Assembly (NCBI RefSeq): GCF_026162365.1
Contig: NZ_JAOANW010000001.1
Coordinates: 372,001 to 436,000, forward strand
Reading direction: 5' to 3'
Origin: Nitratireductor luteus
GTDB lineage: Bacteria > Pseudomonadota > Alphaproteobacteria > Rhizobiales > Rhizobiaceae
Length of the DNA stretch: 64,000 nucleotides
In this document: one piece after another, positions 17,588-26,477 of the stretch
Numbering within the stretch: position 1 is the first letter of the stretch
How the letters are laid out: each line of letters begins with the position of its first letter
The notes under the pieces: model-generated
The model's database searches: none
What the model was told of the DNA's origin: nothing
The model's input: only the letters and a program-made list of their open reading frames with translations
Translations under genes and position numbers: made by a program

Positions 17588-18988
17588 ATGATGACGATGG
17601 AATATGTGAGCACGCGCGGTGAAGCGCCAGCCCTTGGATTTGCTGACGTGCTGTTGCAGGGCCTTGCGCGTGATGGCGGCCTCTATGTGCCGCGGACATG
17701 GCCGCAATTCTTGGCCGACGACATCCGCGCCCTGCGCGGCCTGCCTTACGAAGATGTGGCTTTCCGCGTCCTCAAGCCTTTCGTGGGCGGAGAGATTCCG
17801 GACGCGAAGCTCAAAGCCATCATCGACGAAACCTATGCGACCTTCCGCCACAGGGCCGTCTGTCCGCTGGTCCAGAGCGGCCCTTCCGACTTCATACTCG
17901 AACTGTTCCACGGCCCTACCCTGGCCTTCAAGGACGTGGCCATGCAGCTTCTGGCCCGCCTCATGGACCATGTGCTGGCCGAGCGCGGCGAGCGCGTGAC
18001 CATTGCCGGGGCGACCTCGGGCGATACGGGCGGCGCGGCCATCCATGCCTTCGCCGGCATGAGCCGGGCCGACGTCTTCATCCTCTTTCCCCATGGCAAG
18101 GTCTCCCCCGTTCAGCAGCGCCAGATGACGACGTCCGGCGCGGCCAATGTCGAGGCGCTGGCCATCGAAGGCAATTTCGACGATTGCCAGGCGCTGGTGA
18201 AGGCGATGTTCAACGATCATGCCTTCCGCGACGGTGTGGGATTGGCCGGCGTCAACTCGATCAACTGGTCGCGCATCATGGCGCAGATCGTCTATTACTT
18301 CACCTCCGCCGTCACCCTCGGCGCGCCTGACCGCGCCGTCTCCTTCACCGTTCCGACCGGCAATTTCGGCGATATCTTCGCGGGCTACGCCGCCGCGCAG
18401 ATGGGTCTTCCCATCGGCCGCCTGGTGATCGCCACCAACGAGAACGACATTCTCGCCCGCACGCTGGAAAGCGGCGCGTACACAACCCGCTCGGTGGTCG
18501 AGACCACCTCGCCCTCGATGGATATACAGGTTTCGTCCAACTTCGAACGCCTGCTTTTCGAGGCATCCTCCCGCAACGCGGGCGAAGTCCGCGGCAACAT
18601 GGAAAGCCTCAGGCAGTCCGGCGGGTTCACCCTCGCGGGCCAAACGCTGGCCAATATACGCGAGCGCTTCGAGGCCGCTCGCGCGGGAACGGACGAGGCG
18701 GCCTTAGCCATCCGGGATATGCTGAAGGACAACGACTATCTTGCCGATCCCCATACGGCCACCGCGCTTCGTGTCGCCCAAACGCGCCGGCGCGAGGGCG
18801 AGACGATGGTGGTGCTTTCCACAGCCCATCCAGCAAAGTTCCCGGCGGCGGTAGCGGCCGCATGCGGCGTGATGCCCTCTTTGCCGGAGTGGCTGGGCGA
18901 CCTCATGGAAAGAGAAGAAAGCTATACGGTCCTTCCATCGGACCTGAAAATGGTGGAAGATCACATCAACCGCCAAAAGGTCCGTTGA
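17588..18988 (+). CDS. thrC: Threonine synthase
   Basis: A 466-residue PLP enzyme of the long (type 1) class converting O-phosphohomoserine to threonine. The PLP-binding lysine is in PTLAFKDVAMQ and the phosphate-binding loop is GATSGDTGGAAI; VPTGNFGDIFAGY and SPSMDIQVSSNFERL are family signatures. GGAAG precedes the ATG at 17588, with further in-frame ATGs within three codons. It leads a rightward set with the M16 peptidase. Its pathway partner thrB is in the same window at 30 kb. Confidence 0.97.
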   Translation: MMTMEYVSTRGEAPALGFADVLLQGLARDGGLYVPRTWPQFLADDIRALRGLPYEDVAFRVLKPFVGGEIPDAKLKAIIDETYATFRHRAVCPLVQSGPSDFILELFHGPTLAFKDVAMQLLARLMDHVLAERGERVTIAGATSGDTGGAAIHAFAGMSRADVFILFPHGKVSPVQQRQMTTSGAANVEALAIEGNFDDCQALVKAMFNDHAFRDGVGLAGVNSINWSRIMAQIVYYFTSAVTLGAPDRAVSFTVPTGNFGDIFAGYAAAQMGLPIGRLVIATNENDILARTLESGAYTTRSVVETTSPSMDIQVSSNFERLLFEASSRNAGEVRGNMESLRQSGGFTLAGQTLANIRERFEAARAGTDEAALAIRDMLKDNDYLADPHTATALRVAQTRRREGETMVVLSTAHPAKFPAAVAAACGVMPSLPEWLGDLMEREESYTVLPSDLKMVEDHINRQKVR

Positions 18989-19033
18989 GGCCAGCTATGG
19001 GCGGATCAATATCGAGTAGGGAGTGAGTTCCGC

Positions 19034-20326
19034 ATGGGTGTAGAGGTAAGCCGTCTGTCGAACGGCTTGACGGTCGCGACCGAAACCCTTCCGCACATGG
19101 AATCCGTTTCACTGGGCATATGGGTGAAATCGGGATCGCGCAATGAGCGGGAAGACGAGCATGGCATGGCCCATCTGCTCGAACACATGGCTTTCAAGGG
19201 CACCGGCAAGCGCAGCGCGCTGCAGATCGCCACGGACATCGAGGATGTCGGCGGCGAGATCAACGCCGCGACGAGCGTGGAGACGACCGCGTTCTACGCC
19301 CGCGTCCTGCAGGACAATCTGCCGCTCGCCATCGATATCCTTGCCGATATCCTGACGGATTCGAAGTTCGAACCGGCCGAGCTGGAGCGCGAGCAGCACG
19401 TCATCCTGCAGGAAATCGGCGCCGCCCACGACACGCCGGACGACGTCGTGTTCGACCGCTTCACCGAGACCGCGTTCCGCCATCAGGCGGTCGGGCGATC
19501 CATTCTCGGCACGCCGGAAACGGTGGAATCGTTCACCTCCTCGCAGCTTCACGGTTTCCTCGAGCGGCAATATGGCGCCGACCGCATGGTCGTCGTGGCC
19601 GCCGGCGGCGTGAAGCATGACGACTTCGTCCGCGAAGTCGAATCCCGCCTCGGCACCTTCCGCGCCAAGGCCGAGACCGCCGCTCCGCAATATGCCCACT
19701 ATGTGGGCGGCGACTACCGCGAGCATCGCGACCTGATGGATGCGCAGATCATCCTGGGCTTCGAAGGCCGCGCCTATCACGTGCGCGATTTCTATGCCTC
19801 GCAGGTTCTTTCCATGATCCTCGGCGGTGGCATGTCGTCGAGGCTGTTCCAGGAAGTGCGCGAAAAGCGCGGGCTCTGCTATGCCGTCTACGCCTTTCAC
19901 TGGGGCTTCTCCGATACCGGCATCTTCGGCGTTCATGCGGCCACCGGGCGCAGCGATATCGAGGAACTGCTCCCGGTCATTCTCAACGAGTTGCAAAGGG
20001 CGGGCGAGAAGATCGACCAGGCCGAGCTCGAAAGGGCGCGCGCCCAGTATCGCGCCGGCCTCATGATGTCGCGCGAAAGCTCGGCCAGCCGCGCCTCGCA
20101 GATCGCCCGGCAATTGCTGCTCTATGGTCGGCCCATCGAGATGGAAGAGCTGATCGACCGGCTTTCCGGCCTGACCGTCGAGCGGCTCGCCGACCTCTCC
20201 GCGCGGCTGTTCAGCTCCAGGCCGACGGTGACCGCTGTCGGACCCGTCGGATCGCTCGCCCCGTTCGAGACGATCAGCGACACGCTCATGACGCCGCGAC
20301 AGATGCCACGCAGACTGGCCGTCTGA
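19034..20326 (+). CDS. M16 family zinc peptidase (processing peptidase-like)
   Basis: A 430-residue metallopeptidase with the inverted zinc motif HLLEH in HGMAHLLEHMAFKGT and the distal Glu within the ~75 residues that follow (GGEINAATSVETTAFYARVL). The overall length and two-domain pattern match the alphaproteobacterial relatives of the mitochondrial processing peptidase beta subunit. It probably degrades or trims peptides in the cytoplasm or periplasm; no signal peptide is visible. An AGGGAGTGAG site precedes the ATG. It follows thrC closely, an arrangement I recall from other Rhizobiales. Confidence 0.95.
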   Translation: MGVEVSRLSNGLTVATETLPHMESVSLGIWVKSGSRNEREDEHGMAHLLEHMAFKGTGKRSALQIATDIEDVGGEINAATSVETTAFYARVLQDNLPLAIDILADILTDSKFEPAELEREQHVILQEIGAAHDTPDDVVFDRFTETAFRHQAVGRSILGTPETVESFTSSQLHGFLERQYGADRMVVVAAGGVKHDDFVREVESRLGTFRAKAETAAPQYAHYVGGDYREHRDLMDAQIILGFEGRAYHVRDFYASQVLSMILGGGMSSRLFQEVREKRGLCYAVYAFHWGFSDTGIFGVHAATGRSDIEELLPVILNELQRAGEKIDQAELERARAQYRAGLMMSRESSASRASQIARQLLLYGRPIEMEELIDRLSGLTVERLADLSARLFSSRPTVTAVGPVGSLAPFETISDTLMTPRQMPRRLAV

Positions 20327-20340
20327 GATTTCGGCACGCC

Positions 20341-20913
20341 ATGTTCCAGCCGCCTTTCTTCCGCCGAGAGATACCGGCGCTTGAAGGCGCAAAGGTGCGG
20401 CTGCGCGCACCGCGCGCGGAGGACTACGGACCCTGGGCCGCGCTGCGCGGAGAAAGCCGTGCGTTTCTGGAACCCTGGGAGCCCAGTTGGGCTCCGGACG
20501 AACTGACCCGCCGCTCCTTCCGTCTTCGGCTGAAGCGCTACCGCTCCGAATATGACCGGGGAACCGGCATATCCTTTTTCATCTTCGAACGGGAAAGTGG
20601 GCAGCTTGCCGGTGGCATATCGCTTTCCAATGTGCGGCGCGGTGTCGCGCAGGCGGCCAGTGTCGGCTACTGGATGGGCGAGCGGTTCGCCGGCCGGGGC
20701 CTTATGCTGGACGCGCTTGAGGCCGTTATCCCCTTTGCATTCGACCGCATGAGGTTGCACCGCCTGGAGGCCGCCTGTATTCCCGAGAACAAGCGTTCAA
20801 TACGATTGCTTGAAAAAGCCGGATTTCAGCGCGAAGGACTTGCCAGATCATACCTCCGGATCAATGGCTCCTGGCACGATCATTTCCTGTACGCGATTGT
20901 TGCGGAGGCCTAA
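20341..20913 (+). CDS. GNAT N-acetyltransferase (RimJ-like)
   Basis: A 190-residue GNAT acetyltransferase. RLRAPRAEDYGPW begins the fold, the acetyl-CoA loop is in YWMGERFAGRGLMLDAL, and the C-terminal RLEAACIPENKRSIRLLEKAGFQREG is typical of the RimJ/RimL group, which acetylates protein N-termini including ribosomal proteins. It starts 15 bp after the M16 gene and is probably translated from the same mRNA; no clear ribosome binding site is visible. Confidence 0.9.
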   Translation: MFQPPFFRREIPALEGAKVRLRAPRAEDYGPWAALRGESRAFLEPWEPSWAPDELTRRSFRLRLKRYRSEYDRGTGISFFIFERESGQLAGGISLSNVRRGVAQAASVGYWMGERFAGRGLMLDALEAVIPFAFDRMRLHRLEAACIPENKRSIRLLEKAGFQREGLARSYLRINGSWHDHFLYAIVAEA

Positions 20914-20947
20914 TATGAATTTGTTTACCGCTCGAAGAGGCTGATCG

Positions 20948-23842
20948 TTGCAGCGTATCCCGCCAGTCGCCCATCGTTTGTTCCTGATCCTGGCGATGGC
21001 CATGCTCATGCTCTCCGGTCTCGTGGCGCCGGGGGCCGCGGTAGAACCTATCAAGATATCGCCGGACGATGTGGCGCTGGACCTTTCCGATGCGGTGGAG
21101 ATCTACCGGGGACAGGGTGAAAATTTCCAGGTGTCGACGGCGCCCGGCGCGGATGGCATCGTGCGCCGCATCGAGGTGGAGGCTCAGGATTCAGGGTCGA
21201 CGGGCGACTGGGCGGTTTTCGCGCTGGCCAACACCACCGACGAACAGCTCGACCGGCTGATCGTCGCGCCGCATTTCCGCCTCGTCGGCTCGGGCCTGAT
21301 CTGGCCGGACCTCGGCTCACAGCGCATCGCCGCCATCACGCCCAGCGAAGGCTTCGCTCTCGACCGCCAGAAGAGCAGCGACGCGGACGAATTCCTGGTC
21401 ACGCTCAATCCCAATACGGTCGTGACCTTCGTCGCCGAACTGTCCTCGCGCAATCTGCCGCAGGTCTATCTCTGGGCGCCCTCCGCCTATAAGGATACCG
21501 TCAATTCCTATACGCTTTTCCGCGGCATCGTGATCGGCATCGCCGGCCTCCTGGCGCTGTTCCTGACCATCCTTTTCGTGGTCAAGGGCACCTCGATGTT
21601 TCCGGCAACGGCAGCGCTTGCCTGGGCGATCCTGGCCTATATCTCCATCGATTTCGGCTTTCTCAGCCGTATCGTCGAGATCTCGCCGGGCACGGAGCAA
21701 TTGTGGCGGGCAGGCACCGAAGTATCGCTGGCCGCGACATTCGTGATCTTTCTGTTCGCCTATCTGAACCTCAATCGATGGCACGATCACTTCAGCTATG
21801 GTGTACTGGCGTGGATCCTCGGCCTGGTGCTTCTGGCCGGCGTGGCGGTGATCGATCCGGCGATGGCGGCAGGCATCGCCCGCCTTTCCTTCGCCGCGAC
21901 GGCGGTCGTCGGGCTCGGCCTCATCGTCTATCTCGGCTACCAGGGCTACGACCGTGCCATCATGCTGGTGCCCAGCTGGCTGATGGTCCTCGTCTGGCTG
22001 GCCGGCGCATGGATGGCGGTCACCGGAAGGCTGGACAACGACATCGTGCAGCCGGCCATCGGCGGCGGGCTGATCCTCATCGTGCTCCTGATCGGCTTCA
22101 CGGTCATGCAGCACGCATTCTCCGGCAGCGCACTCTTTCAGGGACTGTTCAGCGACATGGAGCGCCAGGCGCTGGCCATCACCGGCTCGGGCGACGTCGT
22201 GTGGGACTGGGACGTGCTGCGCGACCGGGTGATCACCAGGCCGGACATCAGCCGCCAGCTCGGATTGCCCGCGAACACCCTGCACGGGCCGGCGCGCTCA
22301 TGGCTGCCTTTGCTCCATGCCGACGACCGCGACACCTTCCGCACCACGCTCGACGTCATCCTGGAACATCGCCGCGGGCGCATTTCGCAGGGCTTCCGCG
22401 TGCGCGGCGCTGACGGCCACTATCACTGGTTTTCGCTCCGCGCGCGCCCTGTCATCGGCTCGGATGGCGAGGTAATCCGCTGCGTCGGCACCATGGTCGA
22501 CGTGACCGAGCAGAAGAAGGCCGAAGAACGCCTTCTGCACGATGCCGTCCACGACAATCTGACAGGCCTGCCCAATCGCGAGCTGTTCCTGAACCGCCTC
22601 GACGCCACCATCGCCATGGCGAGCAACGAGCGCAACATTCGACCCACCGTCCTCGTCATCGACATAGACCGCTTCAAGCTGGTCAATGACGAGCTCGGCA
22701 TTTCGGCCGGCGACACGATCCTGCTGACCATCGCGCGGCGGCTGCACCGCCTGCTGAATCCCGGCGATTCGCTGTCGCGCATTGCCGGCGACCAGTTCGC
22801 CATGATGCTCCTGTCGGAGCAGGACCCCGCCCGTATCGCCTCGGTGGCCGAGGCCGTGCGCCAGGCTATCGGCACGCCCGTCACCTTCGCGCGCCGCGAG
22901 ATCGTCCTGACGCCGTCGATCGGGCTGGTGTCGTGGACCTCGGCGCAGAGTTCGGCGGAAGAAATGCTCAAGGACGCCGAGCTTGCGATGTATCAGGCAA
23001 AACGTTTCGGCGGCGACCGCATAGAGCCGTTCCGCCCCGCCTTCCGCTCCATCGGCACCGACCGGCTGCAGATCGAATCCGATCTTCGACGGGCGGTCGA
23101 ACGGAGCGAACTGCGGCTCGCCTACCAGCCCATCGTGCGGCTGGACGATGGATCCGTGGCCGGTTTCGAAGCGCTTTTGCGGTGGGAGCACCCGCGCCGC
23201 GGCACCATCCCCCCGTCGGATTTCATCCCCATTGCCGAAAGCTCCGGATTGATCGTCCAGCTTGGCCTCTTCGCGATGCAGCAGGCCGCCGAGGATCTCT
23301 ATGCCTGGCAGAAGCAGCTCGGCGACGTGCCCCTGTTCATGTCGGTCAATCTTTCCAGCCGCCAGCTGATCCGCCGCGACCTGGTCGGCGACGTGCGCTC
23401 TGTGATCGCGCGGTCGAACATCAAGCCGCGATGCTTCCGGCTCGAACTCACCGAATCGCTCGTCATGGACAATCCCGAGCAATCCGCCCATGTGCTGGCT
23501 AAGCTCAAGGAACTCGGGATCGGCCTGTCGCTCGACGATTTCGGCACGGGCTACTCCTCGCTCGCCTATCTCACCCGCTTCCCCTTCGACACGATCAAGA
23601 TCGACAAGAGCTTCCTCGACGACCCGAGCTCAAAAGGCGACGTTTTGCTGCGCTCCATGGTGTCGATGGCGCACGATCTCGGCCTGTCGGTCGTCGCCGA
23701 GGGCGTGAGCGAGGAAGCCGACGCCCATTTACTGCGCCAGACCGGCTGCGAATACGCCCAGAGCTTCCATTTCGGCGTGCCCGCCGACGCCGAATCGACC
23801 CTGAGAATGCTGCAGGAGCAATACCCCCTGGCCCAGGCGTGA
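20948..23842 (+). CDS. Membrane sensor c-di-GMP phosphodiesterase (7TM-PAS-degenerate GGDEF-EAL)
   Basis: A 964-residue sensor protein. It has a signal peptide, an extracytoplasmic beta-rich domain to about residue 185, then seven or so hydrophobic helices to about 400, resembling 7TMR-DISM receptors. A PAS domain follows (about 410-520, ending VGTMVDVTEQKKAEERL). The GGDEF site is AGDQF at 613-617, so cyclase activity is unlikely. The EAL domain is intact: EALLRW at 741, SVNLS, LELTES, DDFGTG, KIDKSF and VAEG are all present. It should hydrolyse c-di-GMP in response to an outside signal. The start is a TTG at 20948 behind AAGAGG. Confidence 0.93.
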   Translation: MQRIPPVAHRLFLILAMAMLMLSGLVAPGAAVEPIKISPDDVALDLSDAVEIYRGQGENFQVSTAPGADGIVRRIEVEAQDSGSTGDWAVFALANTTDEQLDRLIVAPHFRLVGSGLIWPDLGSQRIAAITPSEGFALDRQKSSDADEFLVTLNPNTVVTFVAELSSRNLPQVYLWAPSAYKDTVNSYTLFRGIVIGIAGLLALFLTILFVVKGTSMFPATAALAWAILAYISIDFGFLSRIVEISPGTEQLWRAGTEVSLAATFVIFLFAYLNLNRWHDHFSYGVLAWILGLVLLAGVAVIDPAMAAGIARLSFAATAVVGLGLIVYLGYQGYDRAIMLVPSWLMVLVWLAGAWMAVTGRLDNDIVQPAIGGGLILIVLLIGFTVMQHAFSGSALFQGLFSDMERQALAITGSGDVVWDWDVLRDRVITRPDISRQLGLPANTLHGPARSWLPLLHADDRDTFRTTLDVILEHRRGRISQGFRVRGADGHYHWFSLRARPVIGSDGEVIRCVGTMVDVTEQKKAEERLLHDAVHDNLTGLPNRELFLNRLDATIAMASNERNIRPTVLVIDIDRFKLVNDELGISAGDTILLTIARRLHRLLNPGDSLSRIAGDQFAMMLLSEQDPARIASVAEAVRQAIGTPVTFARREIVLTPSIGLVSWTSAQSSAEEMLKDAELAMYQAKRFGGDRIEPFRPAFRSIGTDRLQIESDLRRAVERSELRLAYQPIVRLDDGSVAGFEALLRWEHPRRGTIPPSDFIPIAESSGLIVQLGLFAMQQAAEDLYAWQKQLGDVPLFMSVNLSSRQLIRRDLVGDVRSVIARSNIKPRCFRLELTESLVMDNPEQSAHVLAKLKELGIGLSLDDFGTGYSSLAYLTRFPFDTIKIDKSFLDDPSSKGDVLLRSMVSMAHDLGLSVVAEGVSEEADAHLLRQTGCEYAQSFHFGVPADAESTLRMLQEQYPLAQA

Positions 23843-23908
23843 CGGCGCGACATTCACCCATCGCTCCCGGAAGCGGGGCCTGAGATTAAGGCCGAATTTG
23901 CTTCTCCC

Positions 23909-24064
23909 CTACTTTGTGTAGGGGCGAAGATGCGAAAACTCGAGCCTCGGCACGCGCAGCGTCGCAGAAGGGGTGGGAAGCAGACGGGCAGCTTGCGGGC
24001 GCGTAGGTAACATAGCTGTCATACGTTTGCTTGTCCTGGCTCGCCGGATAGCATCTTCGTTCAT
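23909..24064 (-). CDS. Candidate small basic protein, 51 aa
   Basis: A short leftward frame starts at an ATG at 24064 preceded by a strong AGGGGG ribosome binding site eight bases upstream, and encodes 51 residues rich in Arg and Pro. Its stop overlaps a perfect 7-bp hairpin (23906-23924). There is no recognisable domain, and the composition could equally come from random GC-rich sequence. It is the only candidate in the 335-bp gap between the EAL gene and the HTH gene. Confidence 0.22.
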   Translation of the reverse strand: MNEDAIRRARTSKRMTAMLPTRPQAARLLPTPSATLRVPRLEFSHLRPYTK

Positions 24065-24114
24065 TGTCAGTTCCCCCTGCCGCCGCTGAGACGACCGCGT
24101 TACAGCGCACGGCG

Positions 24115-24159
24115 TTGACTCCCTACCGCACCTTATGTATCTTATAATTGGGAATTATA
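24115..24159 (+). promoter_or_regulatory. Promoter and palindromic operator of the HTH/HEAT cassette
   Basis: TTGACT (24115-24120) and TATCTT (24138-24143) are 17 bp apart and look like a housekeeping promoter. Overlapping the -10 end and the likely start site is a perfect palindrome, TATAATT-GGG-AATTATA (24143-24159), a good candidate for binding by the HTH protein encoded 19 bp downstream. Confidence 0.5.
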
Positions 24160-24177
24160 GAGGACTAACGAGAACGA

Positions 24178-24588
24178 ATGACAACGGAATTCTTGACGGT
24201 AGAAACGGCCGCTCATCTCCTGCAATTGCATCCGAAGACCGTTCTGCGGTTTATCCGGGAGGGGCGGCTGCGCGCGACCAAGGTGGGCAAGCAGTACCGC
24301 GTGATGCGGTCCGACCTGAACACATTTGCTGGTTCGAAGAGTCCGAATGACGGGCGCGATGCCAAAGCCACCAGCATTGTCGACATTGCAGATGTCGATC
24401 CGGCGCTTCTGCAACGCCTATCAGCAGTTCTGCTCGGAGCCTCCAAAGGCAAAGAACCCTCCGGCGCTCCCATCTCGGTCGATATCGCGCATGACCCCGA
24501 GCGTCGCAGCGTCAAGGTCATCCTTGTCGCATCGCCGGCCGACGCCGCGATGTTGCTCAAGCTCGTCAGCGCATGCCTGGAGACTTGA
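24178..24588 (+). CDS. Excisionase/MerR-like helix-turn-helix protein
   Basis: A 136-residue protein. The first ~55 residues are an HTH_17-type winged helix (LTVETAAHLLQLHPKTVLRF, then GRLRATKVGKQYRV), as in excisionases and many small regulators. The rest has a low-complexity linker and a C-terminal ~70-residue segment ending in ADAAMLLKLVSACLET that I do not recognise. It is followed by a HEAT-repeat gene. The palindrome just upstream suggests autoregulation. The cassette sits between an EAL gene and yqgE and has no phage genes around it, so a role in excision is unlikely. Confidence 0.85.
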   Translation: MTTEFLTVETAAHLLQLHPKTVLRFIREGRLRATKVGKQYRVMRSDLNTFAGSKSPNDGRDAKATSIVDIADVDPALLQRLSAVLLGASKGKEPSGAPISVDIAHDPERRSVKVILVASPADAAMLLKLVSACLET

Positions 24589-24744
24589 CTGTGATCTGCA
24601 AACCGAAGGGGGCTGGGAACAGGTTGTGGACCGGTATCGGGCCGCGCTCCAGAGCAAGCGGTCAGCCTACCTAAGTAACAGCCGGTCCGGCCATTAGCGG
24701 CCAACCAACGAAATGTCCTTTCCGAAGTCTCAACCGATACGCCG

Positions 24745-25389
24745 ATGAGCCCTCTCGAAGCCGCTTTCGCCAACCCCGATCCATCACTGCGTCTCAACGC
24801 GGTCCTCCGAGCGGGAATGACCCCTTCGTTGCCGGACCTGGAGATATTGCTGCACCAATGTGCGGTCGAGCCGGATTTCCAGGTCCGTGAAATGCTGACT
24901 TGGGCACTGATTCGGCTCCCGGCGAACATGGTCGTGCCGCGCGTGTGCGAGGAACTGGCCCGCCCCGAACCGCAGGCCAGGCTCCAGGCCCTCCACACGC
25001 TGTCCAAGTTCAAGGATGCAACGGCGTGGCCAGCCGTTGCGGGTTGCCTGGATGACGAGGACCAGCGCGTTGTCCGCACGGCCTGGTATGCGGCCGTGGC
25101 GCTGGTGCCCGAAAACAAGCGCGACTGGCTGGCCGGAAAACTTGCGGCAAGCCTTGGCCATGGGGATGCGGAGACGCAACGCAGCTTGAGCCGAGCCCTT
25201 GTTGCTTTAGGAAAGGACGTGATCGATCCTGTCCTTGCTGTCGCGGCAGAACGCGGAGATGCGACGGTTCGGCAGCACGTGGATGCGACGGTGCGGTTAT
25301 TGCAAGATCCCGATTCTGGGTTCGCCACTTCACTAAAAAGCGCCCGCCGTGAGGTTGCCCTAGGCCGCACGAGATCGACCAAGGGTTGA
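24745..25389 (+). CDS. HEAT-repeat protein
   Basis: A 214-residue all-helical protein built of about five HEAT-like repeats; recurring units are DFQVREMLTWALIRLP, EPQARLQALHTLSKFKD, DQRVVRTAWYAAVALVP and DAETQRSLSRALVALG. Such proteins are usually scaffolds for protein-protein or protein-DNA contacts; alkylpurine glycosylases of the AlkD type share the fold, but I see no reason to assign that activity. It begins 156 bp after the HTH gene without a clear ribosome binding site, so the start is uncertain. The two genes probably form one transcription unit. Confidence 0.8.
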   Translation: MSPLEAAFANPDPSLRLNAVLRAGMTPSLPDLEILLHQCAVEPDFQVREMLTWALIRLPANMVVPRVCEELARPEPQARLQALHTLSKFKDATAWPAVAGCLDDEDQRVVRTAWYAAVALVPENKRDWLAGKLAASLGHGDAETQRSLSRALVALGKDVIDPVLAVAAERGDATVRQHVDATVRLLQDPDSGFATSLKSARREVALGRTRSTKG

Positions 25390-25621
25390 GGCGGAATACT
25401 GATCGACGGCTTCAATGACCAGGGCAAGGGTGGCTTTAGTTCCGCAATGGGTCGGAAGCGGAAGTACCCGGCGCTGGGATCCTTCACCTCCACTCCTGGT
25501 CTGAGCGAATCACTCAATTCTCTTCTGAATTGTCAGAGCAGCGGTGCACGCCTTCACGAACCACTTCGGCCGCCGTTGCGCTGATCGGATGCGCAAATCC
25601 GGCAGGGGCGCCGCCGGGTTG

Positions 25622-26206
25622 TCAGGCGTGTCCGGAGGTCTGGCTGAGATGCGTCGGGTCTATGCCCATCGATGCAAGGATGCGGTCATAGGCGGTGTCC
25701 ACGTCGCTGCCGAACAGCAGCTCCGGCGTGGCCGGGATCGCCAGCCAGCCATTCTCGGCAATCTCGTGTTCCAGCTGCCCGGAGGCCCAGCCGGAATAGC
25801 CGAGCGCCATGATGGCCTGGCGCGGGCCGCTGCCCGCCGAGATCGCCCGCAGGATGTCGACCGTGGCGGTCAGGCAGATCTGCTCGGAAACGGCCATGGA
25901 CGAATCCACCATGTAGTCGCCGCTGTGGAGAACGAAGCCCCGGCTGCGGTCCACCGGACCGCCATTGAGCACCGACATCTTGCGCGCATTGTACGGCAGG
26001 CGGATCGACTGGCTGCGCTCCAGGATGCCCAGTTCGACCAGCACGTCGGCAAAACCAAGCTGCTGGGCCTGATTGATCATCAGGCCCATGGCTCCGTCCT
26101 CGCCATGGGCGCAAAGATAGATGACGGAGCGCAAAAACCGTTCGTCGCGCATGCCGGGCATGGCGATCAGGAAGTGGTTCTGGAGATTTCCATCCGTCGA
26201 GACCAT
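25622..26206 (-). CDS. YqgE/AlgH family protein
   Basis: A 194-residue protein of the YqgE family: LQNHFLIAMPGMRDERFLRSVIYL-type start (strand plus helix), EDGAMGLMINQ, GGPVDRSRGFVLHS, and ALGYSGWASGQLEHEIAENGWL are all family blocks. The function is not established in general; AlgH was named from Pseudomonas alginate regulation. I chose the ATG at 26206 because it leads directly into the conserved start; the frame is open far upstream and an ATG at 26317 is possible. The gene is preceded by 230 bp with no gene on its left. Confidence 0.93.
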   Translation of the reverse strand: MVSTDGNLQNHFLIAMPGMRDERFLRSVIYLCAHGEDGAMGLMINQAQQLGFADVLVELGILERSQSIRLPYNARKMSVLNGGPVDRSRGFVLHSGDYMVDSSMAVSEQICLTATVDILRAISAGSGPRQAIMALGYSGWASGQLEHEIAENGWLAIPATPELLFGSDVDTAYDRILASMGIDPTHLSQTSGHA

Positions 26207-26477
26207 GATTGCACCGTCTTCGCCTGTTCCAAAGACTGTCTTGAAACCCGTCAGGGCGAACCGGGAACGATGCCTTTCGCGCACCGGTGCGCATAAACGC
26301 AGTTCGCAGTCCGCCATCACGACTTTAAAGACAGGCTCCAACGCAAGCCTACCGCTTTTCACCCTCGCATGAAAGGGACGCCGGTTTGATTTTAATGACC
26401 TCGGATTCACGAGAAAATGATTGCGGTTCGCCTCCCTGTCATTGCGCTTTCGGCCCGGTCGGCACATCTTCGCCGTC

